Source: Methanobrevibacter sp. TMH8
GTDB taxonomy: Archaea; Methanobacteriota; Methanobacteria; Methanobacteriales; Methanobacteriaceae
Assembly (NCBI RefSeq): GCF_020148105.1
Contig: NZ_JAHLZE010000012.1
Coordinates: 78,629-142,628, forward strand
DNA length: 64,000 nt
Direction of reading: 5' to 3'
Made by a program: the position numbers and the translations under genes. A model generated the notes under the pieces. That model was not told the origin of the DNA. It worked only from the letters and a program-made list of their open reading frames with translations, and made no database searches. Shown here piece by piece: positions 38,914 to 50,142 of the stretch (positions within the stretch are counted from its first letter, which is position 1; every line of letters starts with the position of its first letter).

Positions 38914-39470
38914 AAGACATCTCGAATATTAAAAACTATTAATTATTAAAATTAATTATTAAATTTCAAATAATTTTATTAAATATTAAATTATTTAATT
39001 ATTAAATTTTCATGAATATATCTTTTCATGATTATAACTTATATATTTATCATGTTCAATGATATTTAAATACAGATATGATTATATATAAATATTTATT
39101 TATATTTTATATCATTATAATAATTCAATCATTATTATAACTCAATTATTATAACTAAATCATTATTATAATTCAAATATCAACATTATATTTCATTTAG
39201 ATATTTAATAATTTATTATTAGTAGTTCATTATTAAAAAATATTAAAATTAAAATACTAAAGCATATTAATAACCAATAACAAATCATTAATAAATTAAA
39301 ATCTACTAATTAAAATTTTATTTTTTAATTTAATTTTAATATATTAAAATAAAAAAGAAAATAGTTATTTTAATTATGATTAGGGATTAATAATTAAATA
39401 TAAATTAAATATAAATCAAATATTAATTAATTATTAATTTTAAATATAATAATTCTTATAAAGTGATTAT
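38914..39470. other. gene-free AT-rich divergent spacer
   Basis: About 560 bases between cbiB and the DUF2299-like gene. I see A/T runs, a short direct repeat TTTTCATGA near 39008 and 39024, and a GTGAT ribosome binding site at the right edge, but no ORF or stable RNA structure. Confidence 0.5.
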
Positions 39471-39953
39471 ATGATCGATGAAAAACAAATTAGAGACTGG
39501 CTTGTTGAAGAAGGGCTTTTAAAAGAACAAATACCAGATGAAACAGCTAACTTCCATTTTCTTGTAAACTACCCCGACGAACATATTCTTGATCTTATTC
39601 AACCGAAACATAAAGATGATATGATTTTGATAGGATGTGCTTCAGAAATAGCCCCTGAACAAGTAGCTGTAATTAAAGAATCTTCTGAAAAGAAAAAAGA
39701 AAAGTTTATATGGGATATTAGATTTGCATTAAACCAATTTTTACTCGACTTTGAATTGGAACACCCAAATAATGTCCTTAATAGATTTGTTATATCTGAA
39801 GAAATGTATGAAGATGGTATAACAAAACACAATTTAATAATGACAATAAAAAAGGTTTTCAAAGGAAAGCTTCAGTGTATTTGGATAACTGGAAAAGCAT
39901 TTGGGGAAGGAGAATCTGGACCTCAAGGGGATAATAATAACATGTTTGTTTAA
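39471..39953 (+). CDS. DUF2299-like archaeal protein
   Basis: The 160-residue soluble protein resembles, from memory, small archaeal proteins grouped as DUF2299. Visible features are an N-terminal helix (DEKQIRDWLVEEGLL), beta strands around NFHFLVNYPDEHILDLIQP, and the conserved LDFELEHPNNVLNRFVISEEMYEDG segment in the second half. No catalytic motif or cysteine pair is evident. GTGATT lies four bases before the ATG. The gene stands alone 425 nt before hcp, whose own promoter region starts after it. The biological role is unknown. Confidence 0.65.
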   Translation: MIDEKQIRDWLVEEGLLKEQIPDETANFHFLVNYPDEHILDLIQPKHKDDMILIGCASEIAPEQVAVIKESSEKKKEKFIWDIRFALNQFLLDFELEHPNNVLNRFVISEEMYEDGITKHNLIMTIKKVFKGKLQCIWITGKAFGEGESGPQGDNNNMFV

Positions 39954-40118
39954 ATATACATTATTTTTTGATAATTAAATTTATCTACATACTTTTTATT
40001 TTATATTTTTTCATATTTTTCATCTTTTAATATTTTCATATTTTTTATATTCTTTTTTATATTATTTTTATTTTATTTTTATTTTATTTTTTAATCATTC
40101 ATATTTTTATTATAAGTT

Positions 40119-40144
40119 GTAACTTTTTACCCTAAAAAAGTTAC
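40119..40144. promoter_or_regulatory. palindromic operator candidate immediately upstream of the hcp TATA box
   Basis: GTAACTTTTT (40119-40128) and AAAAAGTTAC (40135-40144) are perfect inverted arms separated by ACCCTA. The right arm ends six bases before the TATA box, so a bound dimeric regulator would block or help TFB/TBP binding. The regulator is not known. Confidence 0.6.
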
Positions 40145-40150
40145 AAAAAT

Positions 40151-40158
40151 TTTATATA
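40151..40158 (+). promoter_or_regulatory. TATA box of hcp
   Basis: TTTATATA is a consensus archaeal TATA box. The predicted start site, about 26 bp downstream, falls at 40181, exactly where the closing stem of the leader begins, and gives a leader of nearly 200 nt. Confidence 0.65.
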
Positions 40159-40180
40159 GTATCTTTAACAAGATTATAAC

Positions 40181-40283
40181 AAGGACAAAACTATTAAATA
40201 AAAATTATCACCAATACATTAAGAGTTTCTTGATTATTTTTTTAAAAGAGCCTTAAACACTGTTAAATGCTAAATTTGTCCTT
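40181..40283 (+). ncRNA. structured 5' leader of hcp, riboswitch-like candidate
   Basis: AAGGACAAA (40181-40189) pairs perfectly with TTTGTCCTT (40275-40283), closing a 103-nt domain. Inside, TTAAGA-GTT-TCTTGA (40219-40233) forms a hairpin followed by seven T (40237-40243), a possible attenuator; TTAAG of this hairpin could alternatively pair with CTTAA at 40252-40256. No known riboswitch class is recognised. The domain ends 95 nt before the hcp start codon. Confidence 0.5.
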
Positions 40284-40378
40284 ATTAAAATTTAAAATAT
40301 AAAAAAATAAAATCAAATTTTTCGAAATTTAGATTTAAATTTTAATCATAGGATTTTAATTATAAAGGAGGAAATAAT

Positions 40379-41686
40379 ATGGCACACGAACCATTAGACA
40401 TGTTTTGTTATCAATGTTCTCAAACAGCTTGGGGAACTGGATGTACTGTTAGAGGAGTTTGTGGAAAAGAACCTACTGTAGCTAGATTACAAGATAATCT
40501 TATTTTTGCAATGAAAGGTATTAGTGCATATAATAGTCATGCAAATGAGCTTGGATATACTGATTCAGATGTAGATAAATTCTTAACCAAAGGAATGTAT
40601 TCCACTCTTACTCAAGTAAACTTCGATGCAGAAGATTTAGTTAAACTTGGACTTGAAGCTGGTGAAGCTAATGTAAAAGTCATGCAAATGCTTAAAAAAG
40701 CTCACATAGAAAACTATGGCGAGCCTGAACCTGCCGTTGTAGAAGTAGGGGCTCAAGCTGGACCAGGTATTATTGTGTCTGGGCATGATTTTAAAGCACT
40801 TGAAGAACTTCTTAAACAAACTGAAGGAAAAGGAATCAATATTTACACTCATAGTGAAATGTTACCTGCCCATGGTTATCCTGAATTAAAAAAGTATAAA
40901 CACCTTGTTGGTCAACTTGGTGGGCCATGGTTTGATCAGAAAAAAACTTTTTCTAAATATAATGCAGCAAGTTTAGTTACTTCTAACTGTGTTCTATTAC
41001 CAAAAGATGAATATTCCGATAGAATTTTTACTAGTGGAGTAGCTAAGTTACCTGGAATCAAACAAATTACTGATTATGACTTTACACCAGTTATAAATAA
41101 AGCTCTTGAACTTGGAGATCTTGAAGAAGAAGAGAATAGACCAACTGTTACTACTGGTTTTGGAGCATCTACTATATTATCTTTAGCTCCAAAAATTAAA
41201 GAATTGGTTGAAGCTGGAAAAATCAAAAGATTCTTTTTAGTAGGAGGTTGTGACAGTCCACTTCCACAAGCGAGATATTATAGAGAATTTGTAGAAAAAT
41301 TACCAAATGATACAGTAGTTTTAACTCTTGCATGTGGTAAATATAGATTTAATGACTTAGACCTAGGAGACATTGAAGGAGTTCCAAGATTAATCGATAT
41401 TGGTCAATGTAATGATGCAATTGTAGCTGTTGATGTAGCTCTTGCACTTTGTGATCTATTTGGAGTTGGATTAAATGAATTACCACTTACTATTGTTTTG
41501 AGTTGGATGGAACAAAAAGCTGCAGCTATTTTATGGAGCTTATTTTTCTTAAACAAACAAGATATGCTCATTGGACCTATTTTACCTGCTTGGGTAAATG
41601 ATGATATAGCTAAAGTATTAGTTAATAATTATAATTTAACTCCAATTGGAGATCCAGAAGAAGACATTAAGAGAATATTAGGTTAA
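40379..41686 (+). CDS. hcp: hydroxylamine reductase / hybrid cluster protein
   Basis: Hcp carries a [4Fe-4S] and a hybrid [4Fe-2S-2O] cluster and reduces hydroxylamine or, more likely physiologically, nitric oxide. Cys10, Cys13, Cys22 and Cys28 ([20 protein letters not shown]) bind the N-terminal cluster in the anaerobe-type spacing. Hybrid-cluster residues are seen in [31 protein letters not shown] and [10 protein letters not shown]. The 435-residue length is that of the shorter archaeal class that lacks one helical bundle. It has a strong AAGGAGG ribosome binding site, an unusual control region upstream, a good terminator downstream, and a cupin gene after that. Confidence 0.94.
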   Translation: MAHEPLDMFCYQCSQTAWGTGCTVRGVCGKEPTVARLQDNLIFAMKGISAYNSHANELGYTDSDVDKFLTKGMYSTLTQVNFDAEDLVKLGLEAGEANVKVMQMLKKAHIENYGEPEPAVVEVGAQAGPGIIVSGHDFKALEELLKQTEGKGINIYTHSEMLPAHGYPELKKYKHLVGQLGGPWFDQKKTFSKYNAASLVTSNCVLLPKDEYSDRIFTSGVAKLPGIKQITDYDFTPVINKALELGDLEEEENRPTVTTGFGASTILSLAPKIKELVEAGKIKRFFLVGGCDSPLPQARYYREFVEKLPNDTVVLTLACGKYRFNDLDLGDIEGVPRLIDIGQCNDAIVAVDVALALCDLFGVGLNELPLTIVLSWMEQKAAAILWSLFFLNKQDMLIGPILPAWVNDDIAKVLVNNYNLTPIGDPEEDIKRILG

Positions 41687-41770
41687 ATATTTTAAATATT
41701 TTAAATATTAATATTCTTAAATATTCTTAAATAAAATCAAATAAATCAAATAAAATCTGTGTAATAATTT

Positions 41771-41810
41771 ATAATAGTGTTTTTTAATATAATTACACTA
41801 TTATTTTTTT
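41771..41810 (+). terminator. hairpin terminator after hcp
   Basis: ATAATAGTGT (41771-41780) and ACACTATTAT (41795-41804) form a perfect 10-bp stem followed by six T. It lies between hcp and the cupin gene and would stop hcp transcripts, making the two separate units. Confidence 0.6.
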
Positions 41811-41891
41811 AATTTATTTTTTAAAAATTATTTAATATCATAATCATTATAATTAATTTATAATCTATATAATTATTCTGGAGGAATGAAT

Positions 41892-42218
41892 ATGAATGAT
41901 TTAAAGGGAAAACCAATTAAAATAGGAAGTTTAGCTGAATATCAAACAGAATCTGTTGTAAGTCGTGAAATTATTAAAAAAAATGTAGGTACTGTTACTA
42001 TATTTGCTTTTGATAAAGGTCAAGGTTTAAGTGAACACAGTGCTCCATATGACGCTATGGTTCAGATTGTAGATGGTTCTGGAGAAATAACAATCTCTGG
42101 AAATAAAAACATTGTTAAAAAAGGAGAATTAATTATAATGCCAGCTAATGAACCTCATGCATTATTTGCAAAAGAACCTTTTAAGATGATTTTAACAATG
42201 ATTAGATCAGTAGAATAA
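41892..42218 (+). CDS. small cupin-domain protein
   Basis: The 108-residue protein is a single cupin barrel. Motif 1 is GLSEHSAPYDAMVQIVDGSGEI, with one His rather than the usual two, and motif 2 is MPANEPHALFA with a His. The reduced set of metal ligands may mean a redox- or ligand-binding role rather than a dioxygenase. The start is ATG 41892, seven bases after GGAGG; an ATG six bases earlier sits too close to that site. It follows hcp in the same direction but with a terminator between. Related small cupins often accompany redox stress genes; this is an inference. Confidence 0.8.
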   Translation: MNDLKGKPIKIGSLAEYQTESVVSREIIKKNVGTVTIFAFDKGQGLSEHSAPYDAMVQIVDGSGEITISGNKNIVKKGELIIMPANEPHALFAKEPFKMILTMIRSVE

Positions 42219-42665
42219 CTTATTTTTAATTTTTTACAAACATATTAAAAACACATTAATTTGCCCAAATCTTTCACAAAAAATTCTCTATTATTAAATG
42301 TTTTCAATAAAAATTTATTATAAAAAATATTATAAAAAATATTTTTTAAATTCTTTTTAAATTCTTTTTAAATTTTTAAAACTCTTTTAAAACTTTTTTA
42401 AACTCTTTTCAAAACCTTTCAAATGTTTATTTAATAAAATATTATATTAATTTTATTTATTTGAAATAAAAATATTATTTTAACTTTGAAATATTTTTAA
42501 TTCTATGAAATCCTATGAATAATTATATTTAGATTGAAATATTCTCGAATTTTAAATATTATCATGGTACTGTTGAATTTATTTAAAAAAACAAAAATGT
42601 TTATATAATTAATAATAATATTATAATCATTTAAGACTTATATTATTCAATTTCTCTGTGATTAA
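42219..42665. other. spacer with T-rich repeats and the ilvD promoter
   Basis: At 42335-42420 a T-rich unit like CTTTTTAAATT or CTTTTAAAACT recurs about eight times and probably terminates the cupin transcript. A TATA box TTTATATA is visible at 42600-42607, predicting an ilvD start site near 42628. No gene is present. Confidence 0.5.
42600..42607 (+). promoter_or_regulatory. TATA box of ilvD
   Basis: TTTATATA lies 59 bp before the ATG of ilvD; predicted leader about 38 nt. Confidence 0.5.
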
Positions 42666-44321
42666 ATGAAAAGTGATAAAATAAAAAAAGGAATAGAAAG
42701 AACTCCACATAGATCTCTACTTCGAGCTTGCGGACTTCAAGATGATGATTTTGAAAAACCATTCATTGGAATAGCTAATAGTTTTACTGATATTGTTCCA
42801 GGCCATATTCATCTTAAAGAATTAGCTGATGAAATTAAAAAAGGAATAATAGCTGCTGGAGGTATTCCATTTGAATTTAATACAATGGCTATCTGTGATG
42901 GTATAGCTATGAATCATGAAGGAATGAAATACTCTCTTCCTTCTCGTGAAATTGTAGCTAATACAGTTGAAAGCATGGCTATGGGCCATAGTCTTGATGG
43001 TCTTGTCCTTCTTCCAAGTTGTGATAAGGTAGTTCCAGGAATGTTAATAGCTGCAGCTAGACTTAATATTCCTTCCATTGTTGTTACTGGTGGGCCAATG
43101 GTCCCTGGTGAATTTAAAGGGAAAAAAGTAGATCTTATAACTGTTTATGAAGCTGTTGGTGAAGTTTCTTCTGGTAAATTAACAGAAGATGACCTTTATG
43201 AACTAGAATGTAGTGCCTGTCCTGGTGCTGGATCTTGTTCAGGTCTTTTTACAGCTAATACTATGGCTTGTGTAACAGAAACTCTTGGAATGAGTTTACC
43301 AATGTGTGCTACTACTCTTGCACAAGACAAAAATAAGTTAAAAATTGCAGAAGAAAGTGGAAAACGTATAGTTGGTATGATATTTGAAGATCTTACTCCT
43401 TCTAAAATAATGTCTCAAAAATCTTTTGAAAATGCTTTAGCTATTGATATGGCATTAGGGGGATCAAGTAACACAGCTCTACATATCCCAGCTATAGCTA
43501 ATGAACTTGAAGATAAAGGTGTTAATGTTGACCTTGAATTATTTGATAAAGTAAGTAAATTTGTTCCTCATATTGCATCAATGAGTCCAGCTGGTAAGGA
43601 CACTATGAAAGACTTACATGAAGCTGGTGGAATTCCTGCTGTTTTAAAAAATATTGAAATAAAATTAGATACAAATGTTATTACCTGTACTGGAAAAACA
43701 ATTAAAGAAAATATAAAAGATGTAGAAATAAAAAATACTGATGTTATAAGACCAATCAAAGATCCTGTTCATAGTGAAGGTGGAATAGCTATATTAAAAG
43801 GTAATTTAGCTCCTGATGGATCTGTTATAAAACAAGCTGCTGTTGAAGATGATATGATGTATCATAAAGGTCCTGCAAAAGTCTTTAATAGTGAAGAAGA
43901 AGCTGTTGATGGTATTTTCAATGGAAAAATCATTGAGGGAGATATTGTAATTATTCGTTGTGAAGGTCCAAAAGGAGGGCCAGGTATGAGAGAAATGCTT
44001 AATCCAACATCAGCTATAATGGGTCTTGGAATTAAAAATGTAGCTCTTATTACAGACGGTCGTTTTTCAGGAGGCACACGTGGACCTTGTGTTGGTCATG
44101 TATCTCCAGAAGCAAAAAGTGGTGGCCCTATAGCTGCTCTTCTCGATGGAGATATCATTGAAATTGATATTAAAAATAGAAAAATCAATGTTGAACTTTC
44201 TGATAATGAAATCAAGGAAAGAATAGCTAATGCAAAACTTCCTGATAGAAAATTAAAAGGTTGGTTAAATATTTATCAAAAATCAGTTAGTTCAGCTGAT
44301 AAAGGAGCTATTTTAAGATAG
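42666..44321 (+). CDS. ilvD: dihydroxy-acid dehydratase
   Basis: IlvD dehydrates dihydroxyisovalerate and dihydroxymethylvalerate to the keto acids in valine and isoleucine synthesis. The 551-residue protein has [12 protein letters not shown] and [18 protein letters not shown], which carry the Fe-S cluster cysteines, the [16 protein letters not shown] segment, and the C-terminal [19 protein letters not shown] substrate motif. All are intact. The start ATG follows CTGTGATT. ilvB, ilvN and ilvC are in the same window but not adjacent, so the pathway is scattered over at least four transcription units. Confidence 0.95.
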   Translation: MKSDKIKKGIERTPHRSLLRACGLQDDDFEKPFIGIANSFTDIVPGHIHLKELADEIKKGIIAAGGIPFEFNTMAICDGIAMNHEGMKYSLPSREIVANTVESMAMGHSLDGLVLLPSCDKVVPGMLIAAARLNIPSIVVTGGPMVPGEFKGKKVDLITVYEAVGEVSSGKLTEDDLYELECSACPGAGSCSGLFTANTMACVTETLGMSLPMCATTLAQDKNKLKIAEESGKRIVGMIFEDLTPSKIMSQKSFENALAIDMALGGSSNTALHIPAIANELEDKGVNVDLELFDKVSKFVPHIASMSPAGKDTMKDLHEAGGIPAVLKNIEIKLDTNVITCTGKTIKENIKDVEIKNTDVIRPIKDPVHSEGGIAILKGNLAPDGSVIKQAAVEDDMMYHKGPAKVFNSEEEAVDGIFNGKIIEGDIVIIRCEGPKGGPGMREMLNPTSAIMGLGIKNVALITDGRFSGGTRGPCVGHVSPEAKSGGPIAALLDGDIIEIDIKNRKINVELSDNEIKERIANAKLPDRKLKGWLNIYQKSVSSADKGAILR

Positions 44322-44487
44322 ATATTTTTAATTGTATCTTTTCTCCTTAAATTATTAGAATAATTTGTTAACTATTAATCTTATATAACAACAAACATTT
44401 TTATAAAATAAAATTTATATAAATAATTAATATAAAAATTTAATTATAATAATTATTATTTTAAATTATTATAAGATGGTGCTTTTA

Positions 44488-44910
44488 ATGTCAGCAAAGA
44501 AAGAGATAGCTATTTATGCATTAATAATCATTGTAGGCCTTATTCTTGCTCAACACATGAATGTTGTTGTTTCAGAAAGTATGGAACCTGTATTCTATAG
44601 AGGTGACATAGTCGTAGTTGAAAAAACCGACTTCCTTGGAATTCATGAATTTGATCCAAATAATGCAAAAGTAGGTGATATTGTTGTTTACAATGCTGCA
44701 TGGTTCCCAAATCCTGTTATACATAGAATTATTAATATAACAGAAGTAAATGGAAGTAAATATTATGTTATAAAGGGTGATAATAATCCTTCGCCCGATC
44801 CTTATCTAGTAACGCCGTCGCAAATAACGTCACGGGTGATTAGTATTGGTGGTCAGCCATTTATAATTCCTAAAATAGGTTATATAACGATATGGCTTAA
44901 AGGACTTTAA
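44488..44910 (+). CDS. type I signal peptidase, archaeal (S26B) type
   Basis: This membrane enzyme removes signal peptides. The 140-residue protein has one N-terminal transmembrane helix (about 8-22) and the catalytic Ser31 in VSESMEP, His79 in NPVIHRI, and Asp98 and Asp104 in [11 protein letters not shown] His instead of the bacterial Lys marks the archaeal/ER type. The start is ATG 44488, seven bases after GGTG; an ATG 12 nt earlier overlaps that site. It lies between ilvD and argS on the same strand. A stretch around 44791-44835 has more C and G than its surroundings. Confidence 0.92.
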   Translation: MSAKKEIAIYALIIIVGLILAQHMNVVVSESMEPVFYRGDIVVVEKTDFLGIHEFDPNNAKVGDIVVYNAAWFPNPVIHRIINITEVNGSKYYVIKGDNNPSPDPYLVTPSQITSRVISIGGQPFIIPKIGYITIWLKGL

Positions 44911-45091
44911 TTAGTCTAAATATTAGTTTATTTATTGAATTATTTAAACTAATTATTTTTTATATTTTTTATTAATTTAATTGTACTATTTTTAATGAAA
45001 TTATCTATTTAATGTTCTTAATTTTATTTAATTCATTGTCTTAAAATTGGTGCTTTAATTTATTTTCTTAATATTATTGTATGGTGAAGAT

Positions 45092-46876
45092 ATGTACTTT
45101 GAAATCAAAAACGATGCTTTAAATTCCATAAAAAATGTTCTTAAAATCTTAGAATATGAAACTCCAGAAGATATAAAACTTGAATTTCCACCAAACCCAA
45201 AGATGGGAGATTTAGCTACTACGGTATCTTTTCAACTAGCTAAAGAGTTAAAAATGTCTCCAATGGATATCACAAATAAAATCATGGAAAAAATTGAGAT
45301 TCCTGAAATATTTGAGAAAGTAGAAGGAAAAGGACCGTATATAAACTTTTTTATTAATTATGAAATTTTTTCAAAAAAACTACTTGAAACAGTTGATAAT
45401 AATTATGGACAACTACCTAAAACCAATAAAAAAGTTGTTTTAGAGCATACTTCAGCAAATCCTAATGGTCCTCTTCATATAGGCCATATAAGAAATGCTA
45501 TTATAGGAGATTCTCTCAAAAGACTTTTAAAAATAGCTGGGAATGAAGTTGATACTCAATATTATGTTAATGATATGGGCCGTCAAATAGCTATGATTGT
45601 TTTTGGAATGGAAAAATTGGGACTTTCTATTGATGAAAAATTAGCTAAAGACTATATTGATAATTATACTAACAATCAATCTATTAATAATGATTCTATA
45701 GGTTTTGATGATAAAATCGATCATCAAATAGGTCAACTTTATTTCAAAGTTAATGAATACATTAATGATAATGAAGATGAAAAAATTCAAGTTAACAACT
45801 TAATTAAAGCTTATGAAAGTAATTCAGATCAAAATCTTAATAAAATATTTCAAAAAGCTGTAAATGACTGTTTAATAGGAGTAAAACAAACTTTAGGTAA
45901 ACTAAATATAAAACATGATGATTTTGTTTGGGAAGGACGATTTGTTAGAGATGGGAATGTTGATAAAGTTGTAAATGGATTAATAGCTAGTGGCCATACT
46001 AAAGAAGATGAAGTTTTATGTTTAGATCTTGAAGACTTTGGAATCGAAAAAGAATTAGTTCTTAGACGTTCTGATGGAACTTCACTTTATTCAACTAGAG
46101 ATTTAGCTTATCATAGCTGGAAATCAGAGCAAGGAGATCTTGTTCTTGATATTTTAGGTTCTGATCATAAGTTAGCTATTGAACAAATAGGTATAGCTCT
46201 TAAACTTCTCAATGAAAAATCACCAGAAGTTATATTTTACGAATTTATTACACTTCCAGAAGGTTCAATGTCAACAAGAAGAGGAATTTTTATTTCTGTC
46301 GATGAATTAGTAGAAGAAGCAATCAATAGAGCAAAAAAAGAAGTTATATCTAGAAGAATTGATTTAAATGATAAAGAAATAGCTAAAATTTCTGAAGAAA
46401 TTGGTATTGGAGCTATTAGATATTATATCTCAAAAATTTCCCCAGAAAAGCATATTACATTTAAGTGGGATGAAGCTCTTAGCTTTGAGCGAGGTTGTGC
46501 CTCTATACAATATGCTCATGCTCGTGCATGTAAGTTACTTGAAAAATGTGGCCATTTTGATTTAAATAAAGAAAGTTTAGCTATTGACACAAATGAAATA
46601 GAAAGTGCCTGGACTCCAAATGAAGTTGAAATGGATCTTATTAGAACAATAGCTAAATTTCCAATAGTTGTGGAAGAATCAGCTAATATTATGAGAGTTC
46701 ACCCTATAGCTCAATATGTTCAAGACCTAGCAAGTGCTTTCAACAAATTTTACAAATCAGAACAAGTAATTGGCTGTGAAATTGAATCAGCTAGACTTTT
46801 ATTAGTTGATAAAACTAGAATAACTATTAAAAATAGTTTAGAGTTATTAGGTGTAACTGCTCCTGTTAAAATGTAA
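45092..46876 (+). CDS. argS: arginyl-tRNA synthetase
   Basis: This class I synthetase has 594 residues. The N-terminal Add1 domain (about 1-90) helps recognise the D loop; the HIGH-like signature is in [17 protein letters not shown]; the KMSKS position is occupied by MSTRRG (in [13 protein letters not shown]), a normal variant for ArgRS. The C-terminal helical DALR anticodon-binding domain ends in [11 protein letters not shown] variable Asn-rich insertion follows [20 protein letters not shown]. The start is ATG 45092, four bases after GGTGA; the TTG 15 nt before it is less likely. Confidence 0.95.
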   Translation: MYFEIKNDALNSIKNVLKILEYETPEDIKLEFPPNPKMGDLATTVSFQLAKELKMSPMDITNKIMEKIEIPEIFEKVEGKGPYINFFINYEIFSKKLLETVDNNYGQLPKTNKKVVLEHTSANPNGPLHIGHIRNAIIGDSLKRLLKIAGNEVDTQYYVNDMGRQIAMIVFGMEKLGLSIDEKLAKDYIDNYTNNQSINNDSIGFDDKIDHQIGQLYFKVNEYINDNEDEKIQVNNLIKAYESNSDQNLNKIFQKAVNDCLIGVKQTLGKLNIKHDDFVWEGRFVRDGNVDKVVNGLIASGHTKEDEVLCLDLEDFGIEKELVLRRSDGTSLYSTRDLAYHSWKSEQGDLVLDILGSDHKLAIEQIGIALKLLNEKSPEVIFYEFITLPEGSMSTRRGIFISVDELVEEAINRAKKEVISRRIDLNDKEIAKISEEIGIGAIRYYISKISPEKHITFKWDEALSFERGCASIQYAHARACKLLEKCGHFDLNKESLAIDTNEIESAWTPNEVEMDLIRTIAKFPIVVEESANIMRVHPIAQYVQDLASAFNKFYKSEQVIGCEIESARLLLVDKTRITIKNSLELLGVTAPVKM

Positions 46877-46949
46877 TAAAATAAGAGTTATATAAATTAT
46901 ATAATAAATTATCTAGTTTATATAAATTAAACAGATTATATAAATTAAA

Positions 46950-47000
46950 TTTAAATAGATTATTTAGATTATTTAGATTATTTAGATTATTTAGATTAAT
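46950..47000 (+). repeat. 9-bp tandem repeat
   Basis: About five copies of TTTAGATTA occur head to tail between argS and argF, surrounded by related TATAAATTA repeats. It is an A/T-rich simple repeat in a convergent spacer. Confidence 0.6.
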
Positions 47001-47125
47001 TTGATTATAGTGTAATCAGATTATATAAATTAGATTTAAATAGATTATATAGATTTAATAGATTAATATAAAATCAATAATAATGATATATAAAAAAATA
47101 ATCGAAATTAGCTAGTATTGACTAT

Positions 47126-48028
47126 TTATTTTAAAAAATGATAAAGAACAGCTTTTTGAGCATGTAATCTATTTTCAGCTTGGTCAATAACTACGGATTG
47201 TGGGCTGTCGATAACTTCAGCTGTTACTTCTTCCCCTCGTATAGCTGGTAAACAATGCATGAATATTGCATCTTTATTTGCTAATTTCATAAGTTCTTCA
47301 TTAACTTGATATTTTCGGAAAACTTTTCTTCTTTTTCCTTCTTGTTTTTCATCACCCATACTAACCCAAACATCAGTATATACAGTCACAGCATTTTTTA
47401 CTGCAACTTCTACATCTTCTGTAATAATAATATATGAATTATTTCTTTCAGCTATTTTATTAGCTTTTTTAACAATATCAGGGTTTGGTTCATAACCTTT
47501 AGGGCAACCAACAGCTATATCCATTCCAAGAGAAGCACATATAAGAAGTAATGAGTTACAAACATTGTTTCCATCTCCAACATAAGCAAATTTACCCTCA
47601 AAGTTTCCGAATTGTTCTTTTACAGTTAACATATCTGCTAATGCTTGACAAGGGTGTTCGAGATTTGTAAGGCCACTAATTATTGGGACATCAGCTTCTT
47701 TTGCAAGTTCTACAACATCCTCATGTTCAATAGCTCTTATCATAATGCCATCAACATATCTACTTAGTACCTTAGCTGTATCTGAAATAGGTTCTCCTCT
47801 TCCCATTTGAATATCATCATTAGATAAAAAAAGGGAATTTCCACCTAATTGATTCATTCCAACTTCAAAAGATACTCTTGTTCTTGTAGAAGACTTTTGG
47901 AATATCATAGCTAAATTTTTATCTTTAAGAGGTTTTCCTTCAATTTTTCCATCTTTAAAATCTTTAGCTAATTCTAATATTCCTGAAACTTCGTCTTTTA
48001 TATCGCAAATTGATAATAGGCTATTCAT
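47126..48028 (-). CDS. argF: ornithine carbamoyltransferase
   Basis: ArgF makes citrulline from ornithine and carbamoyl phosphate. The 300 residues show the carbamoyl-phosphate motif FQKSSTRTRVSFE (44-55), the HPCQALADMLTV segment and the ornithine-side IFMHCLPAIRGEEV with catalytic Cys. DVWVSMGDEKQ fits the ornithine-type SMG loop and distinguishes it from pyrB in the same window. The ATG has GGTAGG upstream. It lies 118 nt downstream of purD on the same strand; the gap leaves room for a separate promoter. Confidence 0.94.
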   Translation of the reverse strand: MNSLLSICDIKDEVSGILELAKDFKDGKIEGKPLKDKNLAMIFQKSSTRTRVSFEVGMNQLGGNSLFLSNDDIQMGRGEPISDTAKVLSRYVDGIMIRAIEHEDVVELAKEADVPIISGLTNLEHPCQALADMLTVKEQFGNFEGKFAYVGDGNNVCNSLLLICASLGMDIAVGCPKGYEPNPDIVKKANKIAERNNSYIIITEDVEVAVKNAVTVYTDVWVSMGDEKQEGKRRKVFRKYQVNEELMKLANKDAIFMHCLPAIRGEEVTAEVIDSPQSVVIDQAENRLHAQKAVLYHFLK

Positions 48029-48146
48029 TTTACCTACCTTGTTTTTAATTTAATTTTTTATTAAAATGTTCATGAAAACACTTTAAAATTTATTTTTAAA
48101 TATTATTTTTAGAAAAATAATCTTTGTTCCTCTTAGTATATTAACT

Positions 48147-49460
48147 TTAACCATTAATTTCTTTCATATGCTCAATTCTTTTTTGAATTAATTCATCTGT
48201 TCCAATATCTCTTCTGTGATATAAGTTTCCATTTACATATTTACAAGCTTCTTCAGCTATAGATTCACTTTCTTTAATTGAATCACCTATACCAACTATA
48301 CCAAGAGCACGAGAAGAAGAAGTATATATTTTACCATCTTCTTTTTGATTAACAGCTGCATAGAAAACTTTTGCTCCAATAGAGTTGATTTTTTCTTCAT
48401 CTACATCTATTGGTTCGTTTGCATACTTTGTTTCTGGATAACCATCAGGGACAATGTACTTACAAACTGATGCTTTTGGTTCAAATTCTACAGAGTCAAG
48501 TGTTCCATCTACAATAGATTGACAAACTTCTATCATTGGAGTTTTCATAAGTGGAAGAACATTCATAGCTTCAGGATCTCCAAATCTTGCATTATATTCA
48601 ATGAGACGAGGGCCATCTGAAGTTAGCATAAATTGACCATAAAGAATTCCTTTGTATGGTTTTGCTTCTTTAGCTATTGCAGATATAGTTTCTTCCATAA
48701 TTTTGACTGCTTTTTGATAATTTTCTTCAGATAAAAATGGAAGAAGACCGTTTTTATCAGAGTAAGATCCCATTCCTCCTGTAATTGGCCCTATTCCTCC
48801 TTCAAAAGCATATGGATGATCTTGAGCTGCTGGCATTGGTGCAAGGTGTTCTCCATCAGAAAATGCTTGTATTGTGAATTCTTCTCCAATAAGTCTTTCT
48901 TCAATAATTACTTGGGGGAATCCTCCCATTTTAGTATCCATAACCTTTTTTGCATATTCTTTTGCTTCCTGATTGTCTTTGAGATGTTCACCGACAATTT
49001 TTACTCCCTTTCCACCAGTTAATCCCACTGGTTTAATTACAGAATCTCTATCAAAATCATCAAGGAAAGCTTCGATATCTGCATAGTTGTCGAATACCTT
49101 ATAAATTAATGATCCTGGAATTTCATACTTTTCAAAAAGATTTCTCATAAATGATTTGTCTGTTTCAATTTTAGCTGCTTCTATATTTGGCCCAACACAC
49201 TTAATTCCATTTTTTTCTAATTCATCTACAATTCCTTTTCCAAGAGGTGCTTCTGGCCCGATTACAGCTATATCAATTCCTTTCTCAACTGCATAATCTG
49301 CTACTTTTTCTATTTCTCCCTCATTTCCCTGTTTAAAACTTGTTATTTTAGCTATTCCAGGATTTTTATTAGACATATATGAATATAATTCACAATCATC
49401 TTTTAATGCTTCACAAATAGCATTTTCTCTTGCACCAGTTCCAACAACTAAGACTTTCAT
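48147..49460 (-). CDS. purD: phosphoribosylamine-glycine ligase
   Basis: PurD, an ATP-grasp enzyme of purine synthesis, couples phosphoribosylamine with glycine. The 437-residue chain starts with the N-domain motif [15 protein letters not shown], has [15 protein letters not shown], the ATP-grasp region [13 protein letters not shown], and [20 protein letters not shown], followed by [19 protein letters not shown] with metal-binding Glu and Asn. All motifs are intact. ATG start with GGAGA and GAG upstream. It is followed by argF on the same strand. Confidence 0.95.
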   Translation of the reverse strand: MKVLVVGTGARENAICEALKDDCELYSYMSNKNPGIAKITSFKQGNEGEIEKVADYAVEKGIDIAVIGPEAPLGKGIVDELEKNGIKCVGPNIEAAKIETDKSFMRNLFEKYEIPGSLIYKVFDNYADIEAFLDDFDRDSVIKPVGLTGGKGVKIVGEHLKDNQEAKEYAKKVMDTKMGGFPQVIIEERLIGEEFTIQAFSDGEHLAPMPAAQDHPYAFEGGIGPITGGMGSYSDKNGLLPFLSEENYQKAVKIMEETISAIAKEAKPYKGILYGQFMLTSDGPRLIEYNARFGDPEAMNVLPLMKTPMIEVCQSIVDGTLDSVEFEPKASVCKYIVPDGYPETKYANEPIDVDEEKINSIGAKVFYAAVNQKEDGKIYTSSSRALGIVGIGDSIKESESIAEEACKYVNGNLYHRRDIGTDELIQKRIEHMKEING

Positions 49461-50142
49461 CTCAAACTCTCCAAATATATAATATATTATGTTTTTATTA
49501 TATCATTATAATTTTTTAAATTATTAAATTTTAATTACTAAACTTATATATAATCTTTAGTTATATAATAATATATTATTAATTATTAAGTTATTATATA
49601 ATTTTATATCTAAAAATACTAGAAATAATAATTAATTCTATTTTCGATAGGTAATTTGTAATAAATTAATATTATTTAAAATAATGCCTAAGATATATAA
49701 TTATTTAATTAATTTTAATTATTCAATTATTCAATTATTCAATTATTTAATTATTTTATTAGATTTATTTAATATTAAATTTATTAAATTTATTAGATTT
49801 ATTAGATTTATTAGTTTATTTAGTTTATTTAGTTTATTTAAGTTCTTATGATCTATTAAATTTATTTAAATATTAGATTATTAATTCATTTAGTATTTAA
49901 CTTATTAATTTAAAATATAATTATTAATATTTGATTAATTTAAAATGTAATAATTACAGTAAATAATTTCAAATAAATAATTCATGTAAGATAATTTCAA
50001 GTAATTAATTACAACCATAAATTAAAAGTAATAATTACAAAAATATAAAAATATAAAAAGCATAAAAAGTAAAAAATAATTTATAAAAGATAATAATTTA
50101 TAAAAGTATAAAAAGTAATTTTTTTAAAAATTAGGTGTTGAA
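49461..50142. repeat. gene-free spacer with A/T tandem repeats upstream of ilvB
   Basis: The 680-base spacer between purD and ilvB contains short tandem repeats: TTCAATTA units at about 49723-49750, and TTTATTAGA passing into TTTAGTTTA units at 49770-49840. No ORF with a ribosome binding site and no leader peptide rich in Ile, Leu or Val was found, so classical attenuation of ilvB is not supported. Confidence 0.5.

Noticed and set aside
44791..44835. Slightly G+C-rich stretch in the signal peptidase gene as a sign of recombination
   Set aside because: The segment encodes conserved catalytic sequence and is too short to show foreign origin.
48816..49022. Plus-strand frame within purD and similar shadow frames in ilvB, hef and orc1
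   Set aside because: They lie opposite intact conserved enzymes, have no ribosome binding site and encode low-complexity sequence.
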